A stretch of 7,560 nucleotides of DNA, from assembly GCA_017990155.1 (NCBI GenBank), contig JAGNOM010000133.1, forward strand, positions 1-7,560, given 5' to 3'. The DNA is from Propionivibrio sp. Its GTDB lineage: Bacteria > Pseudomonadota > Gammaproteobacteria > Burkholderiales > Rhodocyclaceae. Position 1 is the first letter of the stretch. Every line of letters begins with the position of its first letter. This document shows, piece by piece, positions 5,911 to 7,560 of the stretch. Position numbers and translations under genes: made by a program. The notes below the pieces were generated by a model that saw only the letters and a list, made by a program, of their open reading frames with translations, was not told the origin of the DNA and did no database searches.

Positions 5911-7022
5911 TGGTTCTTATTAAAACCCAACGCGATTCACTTCTGGCGCCACTTCAGTCAGTTTCCGGGATCGTCGAGAAGAAACATACGCTGCCGATCC
6001 TGTCGAATGTCTTGCTTGAGAAACATGGTGACCGGCTCACGCTTCTGGCGACGGACATTGAAATCCAGATCACGACCTCGACGCCGGTTGCTTCGAATGA
6101 AGGCGACGGTGCGGTCACCGTTGGTGCGCGCAAGCTGCAGGATATTCTTCGTTCCTTGCCCGATAGCGCAGAAGTCAGTCTGAATCTCGAAGAGAAGCGC
6201 CTGCAAGTCAAAGCTGGGAAGAGTCGCTTCAATCTGCAGACCTTGCCGGCCGAAGACTTTCCGCGGATGGCATTGTCCGATGGGGATATCAGGAAAATTA
6301 CCGTGACGCAGAAGCAGTTCCGTCGCCTGCTCGGTCAAACACAGTTTTCGATGGCGGCGCAGGATGTTCGCTATTATCTGAACGGCCTGCTGCTTCTCGT
6401 CGAAGGTAACGAATTGCGTGCAGTTGCGACCGACGGCCATCGTCTGGCTTACGCAAGCATGGCGCTGGAAGGTGATGCGAATTTGCCACGGCAGGAACTG
6501 ATCCTGCCGCGCAAGACCGTCCTCGAGTTGAGCCGATTACTCGCCGACAGTGATGAGCCTTTGCAGATCGAACTGACGAGCAATCAGGTCCGCTTCCAGT
6601 TTGGAAACATCAACCTTGTCTCGAAACTGATCGACGGCAAGTTCCCAGACTACGAGCGCGTCATCCCGGCGACGTTGAAGAATTTCGTGAGCTTGAATCG
6701 GACTGCATTGCTCCAGTCGATGGTTCGCGCCGCAATTCTTACCAACGAAAAGTTCCGTGGTGTGCGCCTGGTTCTGACGCCTGGCAGTCTGAAGATCATG
6801 GCGGCCAACGCGGAGCAGGAAGAAGCGCAGGAAGAACTCGAGGTCGAATACACCGGCGATGCGATCGACGTCGGATTCAATGTGGGGTACCTGCTTGACG
6901 TGCTCAACAACTCATCGGCCGAATCGATCGAGTGGGGATTCAATGACGCGAATTCAAGTGCACTGTTGACCATACCCGGCAATGAACGCTTCAAGTACGT
7001 CGTAATGCCGATGCGCATCTAG
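5910..7022 (+). CDS. dnaN: DNA polymerase III subunit beta (sliding clamp)
   Basis: DnaN dimerises into the ring that tethers DNA polymerase III and many repair proteins to DNA. From ATG 5910 the protein has 370 residues (366 in E. coli) and shows the three-domain clamp fold: domain 1 with HTLPILSNVL (26-35) and LATDIEIQI (46-54); domain 2 with VRYYLNGLLL (153-162) and ATDGHRLA (173-180); domain 3 after KFPDYERVIP (244-253), ending in the clamp-motif-binding pocket tail YVVMPMRI. The frame is open upstream to a GTG at 5835, but that would add a hydrophobic 25-residue stretch absent from clamps. The ATG at 5910 has AGGA (5897-5900) nine bases upstream and yields the standard N-terminus MVLIKTQRD. 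Stop is TAG at 7020-7022. Confidence 0.99.
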   Translation: MVLIKTQRDSLLAPLQSVSGIVEKKHTLPILSNVLLEKHGDRLTLLATDIEIQITTSTPVASNEGDGAVTVGARKLQDILRSLPDSAEVSLNLEEKRLQVKAGKSRFNLQTLPAEDFPRMALSDGDIRKITVTQKQFRRLLGQTQFSMAAQDVRYYLNGLLLLVEGNELRAVATDGHRLAYASMALEGDANLPRQELILPRKTVLELSRLLADSDEPLQIELTSNQVRFQFGNINLVSKLIDGKFPDYERVIPATLKNFVSLNRTALLQSMVRAAILTNEKFRGVRLVLTPGSLKIMAANAEQEEAQEELEVEYTGDAIDVGFNVGYLLDVLNNSSAESIEWGFNDANSSALLTIPGNERFKYVVMPMRI

Positions 7023-7051
7023 CCGGTTCGCAAACGAACACACTGCACCTT

Positions 7052-7067
7052 GGTTTCACGTGAAACA
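7052..7067. promoter_or_regulatory. parS: parS centromere site (ParB-binding)
   Basis: The sequence contains the perfect 14-base palindrome GTTTCACGTGAAAC (7053-7066) and, over 16 bases, matches the widely conserved chromosomal parS TGTTTCACGTGAAACA at 15 positions (G for T at the first). ParB loads at such sites near oriC so that ParA can segregate the origin. The site lies in the 59-base dnaN-gyrB gap, 15 bases before the gyrB start codon. No second copy was found in the window; parA and parB are not in the window. Confidence 0.9.
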
Positions 7068-7081
7068 AAACTGGAAAAAGC

Positions 7082-7560
<479 letters not shown>

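Noticed and set aside
5958..6440. Minus-strand 160-codon open frame inside dnaN
   Set aside because: Antisense to clamp domains 1 and 2, with no independent features.

Overview
The window is a chromosomal replication-origin region with the conserved proteobacterial order mnmE–yidC–yidD–rnpA–rpmH (all minus strand) | dnaA–dnaN–gyrB (all plus strand). The protein sequences, moderately GC-rich coding regions, single-subunit-style YidC with a large periplasmic domain, and gene order point to a betaproteobacterium. A Rhodocyclales-like organism is my best guess, but that is an inference from general familiarity and not a search result.

Layout. Bases 1-165 hold the 3' end of a plus-strand c-type cytochrome-like gene, unrelated to the origin cluster and convergent with mnmE. 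Bases 188-3985 are one compact minus-strand operon: rpmH (ribosomal protein L34), rnpA (RNase P protein), yidD (insertion factor), yidC (membrane insertase) and mnmE (tRNA U34 modification GTPase). Its genes overlap or are separated by at most 17 bases. A good sigma70-type promoter for it lies at 4023-4052. Bases 3986-4293 are the divergent rpmH/dnaA control region, with one perfect DnaA box, a candidate dnaA promoter whose -35 overlaps that box, and three potential hairpins in the dnaA leader. dnaA occupies 4294-5697. Bases 5698-5909 are an intergenic region with two consensus and two near-consensus DnaA boxes and a strongly AT-rich right half, and are the best oriC candidate. dnaN is at 5910-7022. 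The 59-base dnaN-gyrB gap carries a near-perfect parS (ParB-binding) palindrome. gyrB begins at 7082 and runs off the window.

Together the genes cover initiation (DnaA), processivity (beta clamp), supercoiling (GyrB), origin segregation (parS), and a growth-linked translation/membrane-insertion operon. Transcription diverges from the rpmH/dnaA gap, so most genes run with the replication forks leaving the origin.

I see no previously undescribed multi-gene system here. The points most worth a second look are regulatory: parS in the gyrB leader, the DnaA box/promoter overlap, the structured dnaA leader, the candidate oriC, and an uncertain mnmE start.
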